From Candidatus Binatia bacterium (GTDB lineage: Bacteria > Desulfobacterota > Binatia > UBA9968): a stretch of DNA of 64,000 nt. A program made the translations under genes and the position numbers. The stretch lies in assembly GCA_036504975.1 (NCBI GenBank), contig DASXUF010000052.1, forward strand, positions 1 to 64,000. The letters are read 5' to 3'. A model generated the notes under the pieces. It had not been told where the DNA came from. It saw only the letters and a program-made list of their open reading frames with translations, and made no database searches. Below, one piece after another: positions 42,521 through 51,246 of the stretch. The stretch's first letter is position 1. The number at the start of each line of letters is the position of its first letter.

Positions 42521-43592
42521 GTTTCTGGAAGTCACCAAGCGGTTTGGGGATTTTACCGCCGTCGATCGCATGAGCTTCACGCTCTTAGCGGGCGAGTTCT
42601 TCACCCTGTTGGGACCTTCGGGCTGCGGAAAGACCACCACGCTCAGGCTAGCGGCCGGCCTCGAAGAACCGGACGCCGGAGAGATTCTTTTGAACGGGGT
42701 TCCCATCGCCGCGCCGCAGCGCGGGACCTTCGTGCCGCCGGACAAGCGCCGGATGGGAATGGTTTTTCAGTCGTACGCGATCTGGCCGCACATGACCGTG
42801 TTCGAGAACGTCGCCTTTCCTCTCAGGGTGCGCCGGGAAACGGCCGCCGAGATTAAAAAGCGCGTCCTCCAGGCGTTGGAAACTGTGGGACTTGCGGGAA
42901 TGGAGGAGCGCGGCGCGACCGAAGCTTCGGGAGGCCAGCAACAGCGCGTCGCTTTGGCGCGCGCGCTGGTTTACACCCCGGCGATTCTTCTGCTCGATGA
43001 GCCGCTCTCCAATCTGGACGCCAAGCTGCGCGAGCAAATGCGCTTCGAGCTGCGCGCGCTGCAACGCAAGCTCAAGCTCACCATTCTTTATGTGACGCAC
43101 GATCAAACGGAGGCCATGACCTTGTCGGATCGCATCGCGGTGGTCAATCGAGGGCGCTTGGAACAAATCGGCCCGCCCGTCGAAGTCTATGAAAAACCCG
43201 CGACCGCTTTTGCCGGCGAGTTCCTGGGGCGTACGGTCATGTTCGAAGGCACGATCAGAAATAACCATGCCGGCCGGTGCGTCGAGCTGGTCGAGGGGAG
43301 CGGCCGGCTCTTTCTGGATCAGAACCAGGCGGGCCGCTTTGCCGGAGGCGAAGCCGTAAGGATTCTCACCCGCCCGGAGGACATCGAGATCCTCCCCCAG
43401 GGCGAACTGTCTCAGAACGTTATCCCCGCCAGGATCGAAGAGGTCGCCTACCTGGGCGACCATTTCGAGTATCACGTCAATGCGGGAGGGCATTCTTTGG
43501 TGCTTTCGGCCACAAAAAGAGAGCGGCATACGGCAGGGGCCGAGGTCCGTCTGCGCTTCGATCCCGCAAGGCTCAACATTCACCCGCGCTGA
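42501..43592 (+). CDS. ABC transporter ATP-binding protein, PotA/FbpC type, 1
   Basis: The 363 residues contain Walker A GPSGCGKTTTLR near residue 36, Q-loop MVFQSYAIWPHMT, signature ASGGQQQRVALARAL, Walker B ILLLDEPLSNLDAK and switch VTHDQTEAMTLSDR. The C-terminal 110 residues are the TOBE-like regulatory region (QAGRFAGGEAVRILTRPEDI). It energises the permease encoded 5 bases later. Two such ATPases must serve nine binding proteins in this window, if they act only locally. Confidence 0.94.
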   Translation: MANSVLEFLEVTKRFGDFTAVDRMSFTLLAGEFFTLLGPSGCGKTTTLRLAAGLEEPDAGEILLNGVPIAAPQRGTFVPPDKRRMGMVFQSYAIWPHMTVFENVAFPLRVRRETAAEIKKRVLQALETVGLAGMEERGATEASGGQQQRVALARALVYTPAILLLDEPLSNLDAKLREQMRFELRALQRKLKLTILYVTHDQTEAMTLSDRIAVVNRGRLEQIGPPVEVYEKPATAFAGEFLGRTVMFEGTIRNNHAGRCVELVEGSGRLFLDQNQAGRFAGGEAVRILTRPEDIEILPQGELSQNVIPARIEEVAYLGDHFEYHVNAGGHSLVLSATKRERHTAGAEVRLRFDPARLNIHPR

Positions 43593-43597
43593 AATCT

Positions 43598-45328
43598 ATG
43601 GCTTCCTCCGCTACCACCCTTACCCTTCCTCGCGTCCGACTCCGTTTGAGACCGTTCCGCCTGGCGGAAATCTTGATGCTCGCCTTTTTTGGCGCGGCCA
43701 TGGGTTTGCCGCTGCTTTTTCTTCTCACGGGAAGCTTCAATCTGTCGCCCCCCAGCCGCGAGGTGGTCTACGGGCTGGGAAACTGGGTCCGGGCCTTCTC
43801 CGATCCGGCCACGTTGAGCGCTCTCTGGATGAGCTTTCTCCTTTCCGTGGTTCGGCTGCTTCCGGCCATGGTTCTTGCCATCTTGTTCGCCTGGCTCATC
43901 GCGCGAACCGACATGCCCGGAGGCAAAACGATCGAGTCTTTCTGCTGGATCGCTTATTTCGTGCCCGATTTTCCCCTGGTTCTGGCGTGGGTCCTACTGC
44001 TCGATCCTAACTTCGGCTTTCTCAACACGGCGGCGAAGAGCCTGCCTTTCGTCGAAGGGCCGCTGTTCAATCCCTACAGCTTCTGGGGGATCGTATGGGT
44101 GCACACGGCGACCGGTGGCATCTGGTTCAAGGTCATGCTGCTCACGCCCATCTTCCGGCGTCTCGGCGCTTCGCTGGAAGAGGCGGCGCGGGTTTCCGGC
44201 GCCGGCACGGCAATGATGCTCCGGCGCATCACGTTGCCGGTGCTTTCGCCGATGATTCTGGCGGTCTCCGTCTTGAGCTTCATCCGCGGCCTCCAGTCTT
44301 TCAATACCGAGCTTCTCCTGGGGACTCCCGTGGGGATCTATGTCTATTCCACGAAGATATACGATTATATTCAGCGCGAGCCGGCGGCCTACGGCGAAGC
44401 GACCGCGCTCGGGTCGGTCTTCCTGCTGGTCCTGGCGATCCTCCTTTTTGCCTATTGGAAATTGCTCAGCGGCAAGAGAAAATTTACCGTCGTGACCGGC
44501 CAGGGTTACTCGACCGCGCGCGTGAAGCTCGGAAAATGGCGCTATGCCGCGCTCGGCGGCTGTGCGGCGTACATCGCCGTTATGATGCTGCTGCCGCTGC
44601 TCTTCCTCGTGATCGGCTCTTTTATGCGCCGCTACGGATTCTTCGGCATCAACGCGCCGTTCACCCTGGCGCACTGGCAGCGTCTTTTCGCCGACCCGAT
44701 CTTTTTGGTCTCGCTGAAAAACAGCCTGATCATCGCGACGGTCACCGCGCTCGGCGGCATCTTGCTGTATTCGACGGTGGCTTATATGTTGGTCTCGCGG
44801 CGCATGATCGCCGCTGCGGCGCTGGAGAGCTTTTGCTGGCTGCCGCACGTTCTGCCGGGAATTCTTTTGGGTCTCGGCGTTTTGTGGCTCTTTCTCTCCA
44901 CGCCGCTCCGCCACGTCCTGTACGGCACGGTCTGGGGCATCGCCTTCGCCTTGATACTCAGCGATAGTCCGGTGACGACCCAGGCCTTTAAGGCGGGCTT
45001 GTTGCAGCTCGGCGCCGACCTGGAGGAAGCCGCCAGAGTGAGCGGCGCGTCGTGGTGGTATACGTACAGGAGGATTTTGCTGCCACTGCTGGGTCCGATC
45101 GCCGCCGCCGTGGGACTCATGAATTTCGGCGGCGCGCTCACCAGCATCAGCACGCCCGTGCTGCTTTACAGTCATCAATCGCGGCCGCTCTCGATCCTTC
45201 TCCTGGAGTACAGCTTCACCGGAGAGCTGGAGCGCGGGGCGGCCTTGGGGCTCCTGATCACGATGATCATTTGCTCGATGATGTTCGTGGCGAGAAAATT
45301 CGGCCTGGAACTTTCCGGATCGCGCTGA
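43598..45328 (+). CDS. ABC transporter permease, double-length FbpB type, 1
   Basis: ATG 43598 is chosen as the first start after the ATPase stop; the frame continues upstream inside that gene. The 576 residues hold two homologous permease halves with about six helices each. Each half has an EAA loop: SLEEAARVSGAGTAMMLRRI near residue 190 and LEEAARVSGASWWYTYRRIL near 480. Such fused permeases occur in Fe3+ and thiamine transporters, and one gene can make the whole channel with an ATPase dimer. It is followed 35 bases later by a binding protein. Confidence 0.92.
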   Translation: MASSATTLTLPRVRLRLRPFRLAEILMLAFFGAAMGLPLLFLLTGSFNLSPPSREVVYGLGNWVRAFSDPATLSALWMSFLLSVVRLLPAMVLAILFAWLIARTDMPGGKTIESFCWIAYFVPDFPLVLAWVLLLDPNFGFLNTAAKSLPFVEGPLFNPYSFWGIVWVHTATGGIWFKVMLLTPIFRRLGASLEEAARVSGAGTAMMLRRITLPVLSPMILAVSVLSFIRGLQSFNTELLLGTPVGIYVYSTKIYDYIQREPAAYGEATALGSVFLLVLAILLFAYWKLLSGKRKFTVVTGQGYSTARVKLGKWRYAALGGCAAYIAVMMLLPLLFLVIGSFMRRYGFFGINAPFTLAHWQRLFADPIFLVSLKNSLIIATVTALGGILLYSTVAYMLVSRRMIAAAALESFCWLPHVLPGILLGLGVLWLFLSTPLRHVLYGTVWGIAFALILSDSPVTTQAFKAGLLQLGADLEEAARVSGASWWYTYRRILLPLLGPIAAAVGLMNFGGALTSISTPVLLYSHQSRPLSILLLEYSFTGELERGAALGLLITMIICSMMFVARKFGLELSGSR

Positions 45329-45363
45329 CGGCGCGGCGAACGATCGTCAAAGGAGACGCGAGG

Positions 45364-46461
45364 ATGAAAAGTCTAGTCGTGATTTTGCTGCTGTCGGCTT
45401 GGCTCGCTCCCGCCGGGGCGCAACAAAAAGCCACGGAACAGGAGTGGAAAAAGATTCTGGACGCGGCCAAAAAAGAAGGCAAGGTCGTCGTCATGGGCTC
45501 GCCGGACCCCGTCATGCGGAACGAAATCATCCCCAAATTCACGTCGCGCTACGGCATTCAGGTCGAGTTCGTCGCCGGGCGTTCGAGCCAAACCGTCCCG
45601 CGGGTAAGAAACGAGCGCGCATCGGGCATCTACTCCATGGACGTCTTTCTTTCCGGCCCCGACACGACCGCCAACACGCTTTACGGGGAGAAGCTGATCG
45701 ACCCGCTCAAGCCGCTGCTGGTATTGCCCGAGGTCGTGGACGGCGCCAAGTGGAAGCGAGGGAAAATCTGGTTCGTCGATCCGGAGGAAATGTATATCGT
45801 TCGTGCGTTCAGCAACACGGCGAGCCTGCTCTTCATCAACACCGATCACGTCAAGCAGCAAGAGCTCAAGTCGGTCAAAGATCTCCTCAACCCCAAATGG
45901 AAAGGGAAGATTTCATCCGAAGATCCCACCTCCACGGGGGCGGGGGCCAACCTGGCGGCCCAGTTTTACAATCAGCTCGGCGAAGATTTCGTGAGAAAAC
46001 TCTACATTGAAAATAAGGTGGTGCCGACGCGCGACCGGCGGCAGATGACCGATTGGCTGGCGCGCGGCACCCATCCGATCTGCCTCAGCTGCCGCGAAGA
46101 CGATACCCGGCCGCTGGTCAAGGACGGCTTCAAGATTCTCGAGATTTTCGAGCTCGCCGACTTTCCCGGGATCATCAACGGCTCGCCGTGGATGCTGACG
46201 GTCGCCAACAAGGCGCCGAACCCCAAAGCCGCTCAGGTCTTCGTCAACTGGCTGCTCTCCAAGGAAGGCCTGGAGATCTACGGCCGCGGCTATGGCTCCG
46301 CGACCTTGCGCACCGATATCGACGAATCGTATCTGCAGCCCGCCAGCATTCCCAAACCGGGCGGCAAGTATTTCGACGATACCGAATGGAGCTGGATCAT
46401 CACGGGAAGACACGAGAACCGGGAAAAGATTTGGAAAATCTTGAAGGAAAGCAAAAAGTGA
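45364..46461 (+). CDS. ABC substrate-binding protein, Fe3+/polyamine type, paralogue 3
   Basis: ATG 45364 is chosen: it follows GGAG and gives a 19-residue signal peptide (MKSLVVILLLSAWLAPAGA). The upstream extension to 45052 lies inside the permease. The 365 residues show KVVVMGSPDPVMRNEIIPKF, VPRVRNERASGIYSMDVFLS, LNPKWKGKISSEDPTSTG and APNPKAAQVFVNWLLSKEGL. A CISCRED-like loop with two cysteines (ICLSCREDDTRPL) sets it apart. It completes an ATPase-permease-binding protein trio in consecutive order, so it is the best candidate for the cognate partner of transporter 1. Confidence 0.9.
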   Translation: MKSLVVILLLSAWLAPAGAQQKATEQEWKKILDAAKKEGKVVVMGSPDPVMRNEIIPKFTSRYGIQVEFVAGRSSQTVPRVRNERASGIYSMDVFLSGPDTTANTLYGEKLIDPLKPLLVLPEVVDGAKWKRGKIWFVDPEEMYIVRAFSNTASLLFINTDHVKQQELKSVKDLLNPKWKGKISSEDPTSTGAGANLAAQFYNQLGEDFVRKLYIENKVVPTRDRRQMTDWLARGTHPICLSCREDDTRPLVKDGFKILEIFELADFPGIINGSPWMLTVANKAPNPKAAQVFVNWLLSKEGLEIYGRGYGSATLRTDIDESYLQPASIPKPGGKYFDDTEWSWIITGRHENREKIWKILKESKK

Positions 46462-46569
46462 CGGACGCGGTCGAGCCGCGAGGTCCGCTATTGCCTAGAA
46501 TCGCCACCTTATATATATAGGCAGCGGCCGGCGGAGAGCCGCCGTGGCGCCGGGAGGAGATAAGAAATC

Positions 46570-47517
46570 ATGGCGGGGAAAAGGAAGATTCGGGTTTATT
46601 ACCGTGCGCCGAGCCACGTGCCGCTGTGGAAAGTGATGGAGGAGGGAGGGTTTTTCGAAAAGCACGGCGTCGAGATCGAGCTCGGCTCCAGAGAAGGAAA
46701 GCGGGAGCAGGCGCTGAAAGAATTGCGGGCCGGCGAGCTGGACATTATCTCCGGCAACCACCACAATCTCTACGCGCCGCGGGCGTTGAACAGAGAGCCG
46801 TTCGTCCACATCGCCCAGACCAACAACTTGTGGAAAGAAAACTGGCTGGTGGCGCGTCCCGGCATTCGCGGCCTTCGGGACCTGAAGGGCAAGCGCATCG
46901 CGATGGACGACTTCCATAGCCATACGGGGCTCAACGTCTGGCGCTTCCTCCAGATCAACGGTTTGGAAGAGGGCCGAGACGTGACGCTGGTGAACGGCGA
47001 GCGCAAAGGATTGGACCGGGTTCGAAAAGTGATGTCGGGAGAGTACGACGCGACTTTCGTGCGCGCCATCGAGCAGCTTCGCGCGTGCGCGATCGGCGCC
47101 AACGTCATCGAGCTTCCAATCTCTATGCCGATGATCGAAGGCGTCACGGTCACGACGACGACGACCTACGTCAATGACCATCAGGAAGAGGTGCGCGGTC
47201 TTCTGCACGCGCTGATCGACGCGATCCACTTTTTCAAAACCCGGCGTAAGGACACGATCAGGATTTTGAAGGAGAAATGCGCCGACGTCGTGAAGCTGGA
47301 GTCGGACGAGGAGATGGGATTGTTCTACGACAACACGGAAAAATCTCTCGAGCCGAAGCCCTATCCCACGCTCGGGGCGATCGAGAACGTCTTTGCCCTG
47401 GCCGTGCGCGAGAAGCCGGAGATCCGTGATTTCAACCCTCTGGCCTTGTGGGACCTGCACTACGTGCGGCAGATCGACGACAGCGGCTATATCGACAAGT
47501 TGTACGCCGCGAATTAG
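46570..47517 (+). CDS. NMT1/THI5-type binding protein lacking a signal peptide
   Basis: The 315 residues begin MAGKRKIRVYYRAPSHVPLW and enter the binding fold at once, with no hydrophobic leader. NMT1 landmarks are MEEGGFFEKHGVEIELGSRE, ELRAGELDIISGNHHNLYAP, LRDLKGKRIAMDDFHSHTGL and MSGEYDATFVRAIEQLRA. Periplasmic members of this family have a signal; without one it may stay in the cytoplasm, as the eukaryotic THI5 enzymes do, or serve as a sensor or enzyme. No upstream in-frame start would add a leader, because a GGAGGAG ribosome site lies just before the ATG. A palindrome follows its stop. Confidence 0.8.
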   Translation: MAGKRKIRVYYRAPSHVPLWKVMEEGGFFEKHGVEIELGSREGKREQALKELRAGELDIISGNHHNLYAPRALNREPFVHIAQTNNLWKENWLVARPGIRGLRDLKGKRIAMDDFHSHTGLNVWRFLQINGLEEGRDVTLVNGERKGLDRVRKVMSGEYDATFVRAIEQLRACAIGANVIELPISMPMIEGVTVTTTTTYVNDHQEEVRGLLHALIDAIHFFKTRRKDTIRILKEKCADVVKLESDEEMGLFYDNTEKSLEPKPYPTLGAIENVFALAVREKPEIRDFNPLALWDLHYVRQIDDSGYIDKLYAAN

Positions 47518-47532
47518 TGACCCTCACCCCTT

Positions 47533-47556
47533 CCCTCTCCCGCACGCGGGAGAGGG
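47533..47556. repeat. perfect palindrome, terminator-like
   Basis: CCCTCTCCCGC (47533-47543) pairs with GCGGGAGAGGG (47546-47556) around two bases, within a CCTCACCCC...GGTGAGAG extension. No T run follows. A dispersed repeat of this kind is common in such genomes; it may act as a Rho-dependent stop or mRNA stabiliser. Confidence 0.6.
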
Positions 47557-47628
47557 TGAGAGAGGGCGTCGCGCGCAAAGCCGCAAAGGACGCAAAGGGA
47601 AGAGGTTGATCCATAGGCGCCGGATCAC

Positions 47629-48741
47629 ATGAAGATTAAACATTTGCCGGCAATCGCATTTTTTCTAGTTTCGTTGGCCTTCGCCGCCGACGGATGGGCG
47701 CAGTCGGACTGGAGCAAGGAATGGGAGAAAACCGTCCAGGCTGCCAAGAAGGAAGGACAGATCGCGATCTACATCTATCGTTACGAGCGCGTGCTGGAGG
47801 CCTTTAAGAAAGACTACCCGGACATCAAAGTGCTTACGGTGACCGGTACGGGCAACCAGCTCGGCACCAGGATCGTGACGGAGCGCCGCGCCGAAAAATA
47901 CATCGCCGATATCTTCAGCACGGGACCGAACTCGGCCTACAACATCCTTTATAAGGGGAAGATGCTCGATCCGCTGAAGCCGATGTTCGTACTTCCCGAG
48001 GTTTTGGACGAATCCAAATGGTACGGCGGCAGGCATAACTTCCTCGACCAGGAGGGCAAGCACATCTTCGGCTATCTAGCCAACCCCAGTTCGGCGCAGC
48101 TCTATTACAACAGCAAACTTTTGAACGAGAAAGAGATCAAGTCGCACTGGGACCTCTTGAACCCAAAATGGAAGGGCAAGATCGTTTCGCTCGATCCGCG
48201 TCTCACCGGCCTCGGACAGACGATGCAGTTTCTCTACTATCATCCCGAGCTCGGCCCGGATTTCATCAAGAAGTTTTTCGGCGGCATGGACGTAACCTAC
48301 GCCAGGGAGTTTCGCCAGATGACCGACTGGCTGGGCCAGAATAAATTCGCCATCTGCGTCGGCTGCAAGGACGCGGAGCGGGCGAAGCATCAGGGCTTGC
48401 CGGTGGATAGCTTCGACAACAGCCTGTGGAAAGAGGGCGGGGCCTTTTCCAGCGGCGGCGGCAGCCTGAGCCTGCTCAAGAACGCGCCCCATCCGAACGC
48501 TGCCAAGGTTTTCATCAACTGGATACTGTCCCGCAAAGGCCAGATCGCGCTGCAAAAACTGGCCGATCCCGACGATCCGCCGAACTCGCGCCGGAACGAT
48601 ATTCCGAAAGACGATGTCCCGATGGCGAACCGGCTGGTGGAGGGCAGAAAATATCTCGACGTGGGGCGCCCCGAATGGCAGGATCTGGAGCCGATCTTTC
48701 AACTGGCGCGCGAGATCATGAAAGCATACGAGAGCAAGTAA
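47629..48741 (+). CDS. ABC substrate-binding protein, Fe3+/polyamine type, paralogue 4
   Basis: The 370 residues have a 24-residue signal (LPAIAFFLVSLAFAADGWAQ). The mature part starts SDWSKEWEKTVQAAKKEGQI. Characteristic segments are VTERRAEKYIADIFSTGPNS, GGRHNFLDQEGKHIFGYLAN, TYAREFRQMTDWLGQNKFAI, a CVGCKDAERAKHQGLPVD loop and APHPNAAKVFINWILSRKGQ. Two cysteines in the C-x2-C loop near residue 244 are unusual for the group. It precedes a Rieske oxygenase by 10 bases. Confidence 0.9.
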   Translation: MKIKHLPAIAFFLVSLAFAADGWAQSDWSKEWEKTVQAAKKEGQIAIYIYRYERVLEAFKKDYPDIKVLTVTGTGNQLGTRIVTERRAEKYIADIFSTGPNSAYNILYKGKMLDPLKPMFVLPEVLDESKWYGGRHNFLDQEGKHIFGYLANPSSAQLYYNSKLLNEKEIKSHWDLLNPKWKGKIVSLDPRLTGLGQTMQFLYYHPELGPDFIKKFFGGMDVTYAREFRQMTDWLGQNKFAICVGCKDAERAKHQGLPVDSFDNSLWKEGGAFSSGGGSLSLLKNAPHPNAAKVFINWILSRKGQIALQKLADPDDPPNSRRNDIPKDDVPMANRLVEGRKYLDVGRPEWQDLEPIFQLAREIMKAYESK

Positions 48742-48751
48742 GGAGTCGGTC

Positions 48752-49918
48752 ATGTTGAGCAGAGAAGAGAACGCATACTTGACCCAAGTTGGACCCGGAA
48801 CTCCGGCGGGGGAGATGCTGCGCCGCTACTGGCATCCGGTCGCGGTTGCCGGCGAGCTGACCGAAGAGAAACCGATCAAAGCCGTGCGCATCCTGGGCGA
48901 GAATCTGGTCGTGTTCCGCGACACCGAGGGCCGCTACGGACTTGTCGCCGAGCGCTGCCCGCACCGCAGCGCTTCGCTCGCCTACGGCAGAGTGGACGCG
49001 GAGGGCATTCGCTGCCCTTATCATGGATGGAAGTACGACCGCGCCGGACACTGCTTACAGCAACCCGCGGAATCTCCCGAGAGCACTTTCAAGGACCGCA
49101 TCCGGACGCGGGCTTATCCCGTAGAAAAGCTGGCGGGTTTATTGTTCGCATACATGGGACCGGAGCCGGTGCCGCTGCTGCCCCGCTGGGACGTTCTGGC
49201 GCGGGAGGACGGCAGGCGCTGGACCGTCATCGATTCATTGATCGATTGCAACTGGCTCCAACCGATGGAAAACTCGGTCGATCCGGCACATCTCTTCTGG
49301 CTCCACGGCGACTCGGCACATCTCGTCGGCCACTCGCCCGACTACGGCGAGACGCACGACTTCATCCGCTTCGAATACGGCATCATGAAGCGCCGGACGA
49401 CTCCGGGAAAAAAGCCCGGCGACCCGCCGATGGTGGACGAGCACCCGCTGGTTTTCCCGAGCACCTTGAGACACGTCGCGAGGTTCAAGAAAGACGTAGG
49501 CTTCCGCCACAACCTGCAGATCCGCGTGCCGGTGGACGATACGCATACGCAGGTTTACCGCGTGAACTTCGTGCCGAGCGCGACCGAGCGCTCGCCGGCC
49601 GACCAGGATCCGCCTTTCGAGCACTGTGCGCTCAAGGGGCCCGACGGCCGCTTCAACATGACCATGGTCTCCGCGCAGGACGCGATGGCGTGGGAGACTC
49701 AAGGAGGCGTGACCGACCGCACGCAGGAGAACCTCGGCGCCTCCGACATCGGGGTCATCACGCTCAGGAAGCTGCTCAAGGAGCAGATCGACATCGTCCG
49801 CGCCGGCGGCGAGCCGATGGGCGTCGTTCGCGATCCGAAAAAAAATAAAATCATCGAGTTCGACGTCATCAACGAGCGAATCGGACTCTTTCGGTCCACG
49901 GACAAGAAAGTGGCGTAA
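48752..49918 (+). CDS. Rieske non-heme iron oxygenase, paralogue 2
   Basis: The 388 residues start MLSREENAYLTQVGPGTPAG, like paralogue 1. Rieske ligands are C69/H71 and C88/H91 (RCPHRSASLAYG, CPYHGWKYD). The mononuclear iron site is D177, H180, H185 (MENSVDPAHLFWLHGDS). A bridging aspartate in this motif is kept. The substrate-binding C-terminal half differs considerably from paralogue 1 (KPGDPPMVDEHPLVFPSTLR). The binding-protein/Rieske pairing seen here repeats at 39.3-41.7 kb and at 60.5-63.2 kb. Confidence 0.9.
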   Translation: MLSREENAYLTQVGPGTPAGEMLRRYWHPVAVAGELTEEKPIKAVRILGENLVVFRDTEGRYGLVAERCPHRSASLAYGRVDAEGIRCPYHGWKYDRAGHCLQQPAESPESTFKDRIRTRAYPVEKLAGLLFAYMGPEPVPLLPRWDVLAREDGRRWTVIDSLIDCNWLQPMENSVDPAHLFWLHGDSAHLVGHSPDYGETHDFIRFEYGIMKRRTTPGKKPGDPPMVDEHPLVFPSTLRHVARFKKDVGFRHNLQIRVPVDDTHTQVYRVNFVPSATERSPADQDPPFEHCALKGPDGRFNMTMVSAQDAMAWETQGGVTDRTQENLGASDIGVITLRKLLKEQIDIVRAGGEPMGVVRDPKKNKIIEFDVINERIGLFRSTDKKVA

Positions 49919-49939
49919 CAACAATCAAAAGAAGAATCC

Positions 49940-50025
49940 AGAAGTCAGAATTCAGAATCCAGAATGAAGGCGAAGAAGCTCCGCGCTCTTAAATCCTGGC
50001 TCCTGGATTCTGGCTCCTGACTTCT
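49940..50025. repeat. inverted repeat (AGAAGTCAG...CAGAATCCAG)
   Basis: The arms at 49940-49962 and 50003-50025 match at about 20 of 23 positions and would form a hairpin with a 40-base loop between the Rieske gene and the bicupin gene. The same type of sequence is a dispersed repeat in related genomes. Confidence 0.6.
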
Positions 50026-50047
50026 ATTTGCGAGGAAGGAGAATCGG

Positions 50048-51175
50048 ATGGCTGAAAAAGAGAAAGTCGAAAAACTGGACCCCAGCAAGTTGCCGCGGGT
50101 CGATACCTATCACGATTGGCAGGCGGCGCAAAAAATTCCCATCATCAACGGCTTCTTCGTCGAGGACATCAAGACCGTCGAAGTCGCACCATGGGACTTG
50201 AAGGGCGGCCTGGGGGCGTTCGTCGTGCTCGACGGCACCGGCGGCGTGAACGACGCCTACATCTGCGAGATCCCGCCGGGCGGAAAGCTCAAGCCGCAGA
50301 AGCATCTCTACGAAGAGATGGTCTACGTCGCCAAGGGCCACGGCGCGACCACGGTCTGGCAAAAAGACGGCAAGAAGCATACTTTCGAATGGGGGCCCGG
50401 GAGTCTCTTCGCGATTCCCCTCAACGCGCGGTACCAGCACTTCAACGGCAGCGGCAGCGAGCCCGCGCGCTACTTCGCCGTGACCAATAGCTGCTTCATG
50501 ATGAATCTGTTTCACAATCTCGATTTCATCTTCGACGACGATTTCGCCTTCACCGACCGCTTCGATCCGTCGGTGGACGATTACTTCAGCGGCAAGGGAC
50601 AGATTCACGGCCGCTTCTTCATGACCACGAACTTCGTCGCCGACACGCACATGGTCACGCTCAAGGACTACAGCGAGCGCGGCGCTGGCGGGACGAATAT
50701 GAAGTTCGACCTCGCGGGCCAAACCATGGGCTGCCACATTTCCGAATTTCCCGTCGGGACCTATAAGAAAGGCCATCGCCACGGACCGGGCGCGCACGTG
50801 ATCGTTCTCAGCGGCCAGGGATATTCGTTGCTCTGGCCCGAAGGGCAGGACATCCAGCGCGTCGATTGGCGCCAGGGCAGCGTCGTCGTGCCGCCGAACC
50901 AGTGGTTCCACCAGCACTTCAACTCCGGCGCGCGTCCGGCGCGTTATCTCGCTCTGCGCTGGGGGAGCTGGCGGTACCGATTCATGAGGTTGACCGACAG
51001 CGAGGGTTCGACTTATACCAGCGTCAAGCAGGGCGGCGGCCAGATCGAATACGAGGACGAGAATCCGCGGATTCACCCGGAATTCGAGGAAGGCGTCAGG
51101 AGGGCCGGAGCGGTCTGCCGGATGGGCGAGCATCATCCGAAGTGCAGCCAGAAAGTTTCAGCCAAGGCGGGCTAG
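50048..51175 (+). CDS. bicupin protein
   Basis: The 375 residues contain two cupin folds. The first has KLKPQKHLYEEMVYVAKGHG and FAIPLNARYQHFNGSG, the second YKKGHRHGPGAHVIVLSGQG and WFHQHFNSGARPARYLALRW. Histidines that could bind metal are clear in both (H-x-H and a later H). It is related to the large bicupin proteins found with aromatic degradation genes, not to gentisate dioxygenase at 36386. A dioxygenase or isomerase role is possible. The C-terminus (RMGEHHPKCSQKV) is hydrophilic and variable. Confidence 0.7.
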   Translation: MAEKEKVEKLDPSKLPRVDTYHDWQAAQKIPIINGFFVEDIKTVEVAPWDLKGGLGAFVVLDGTGGVNDAYICEIPPGGKLKPQKHLYEEMVYVAKGHGATTVWQKDGKKHTFEWGPGSLFAIPLNARYQHFNGSGSEPARYFAVTNSCFMMNLFHNLDFIFDDDFAFTDRFDPSVDDYFSGKGQIHGRFFMTTNFVADTHMVTLKDYSERGAGGTNMKFDLAGQTMGCHISEFPVGTYKKGHRHGPGAHVIVLSGQGYSLLWPEGQDIQRVDWRQGSVVVPPNQWFHQHFNSGARPARYLALRWGSWRYRFMRLTDSEGSTYTSVKQGGGQIEYEDENPRIHPEFEEGVRRAGAVCRMGEHHPKCSQKVSAKAG

Positions 51176-51246
51176 GGCGACCCGACGAGCAGCAACCGAA
51201 GCGCGGCGAAGTAACGGACAATGGCAGAGAAGCCAGGGGGGTATCT

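Noticed and set aside
47533..47556. Riboswitch or T-box before paralogue 4
   Set aside because: Only a simple palindrome without conserved loop motifs; treated as a repeat.
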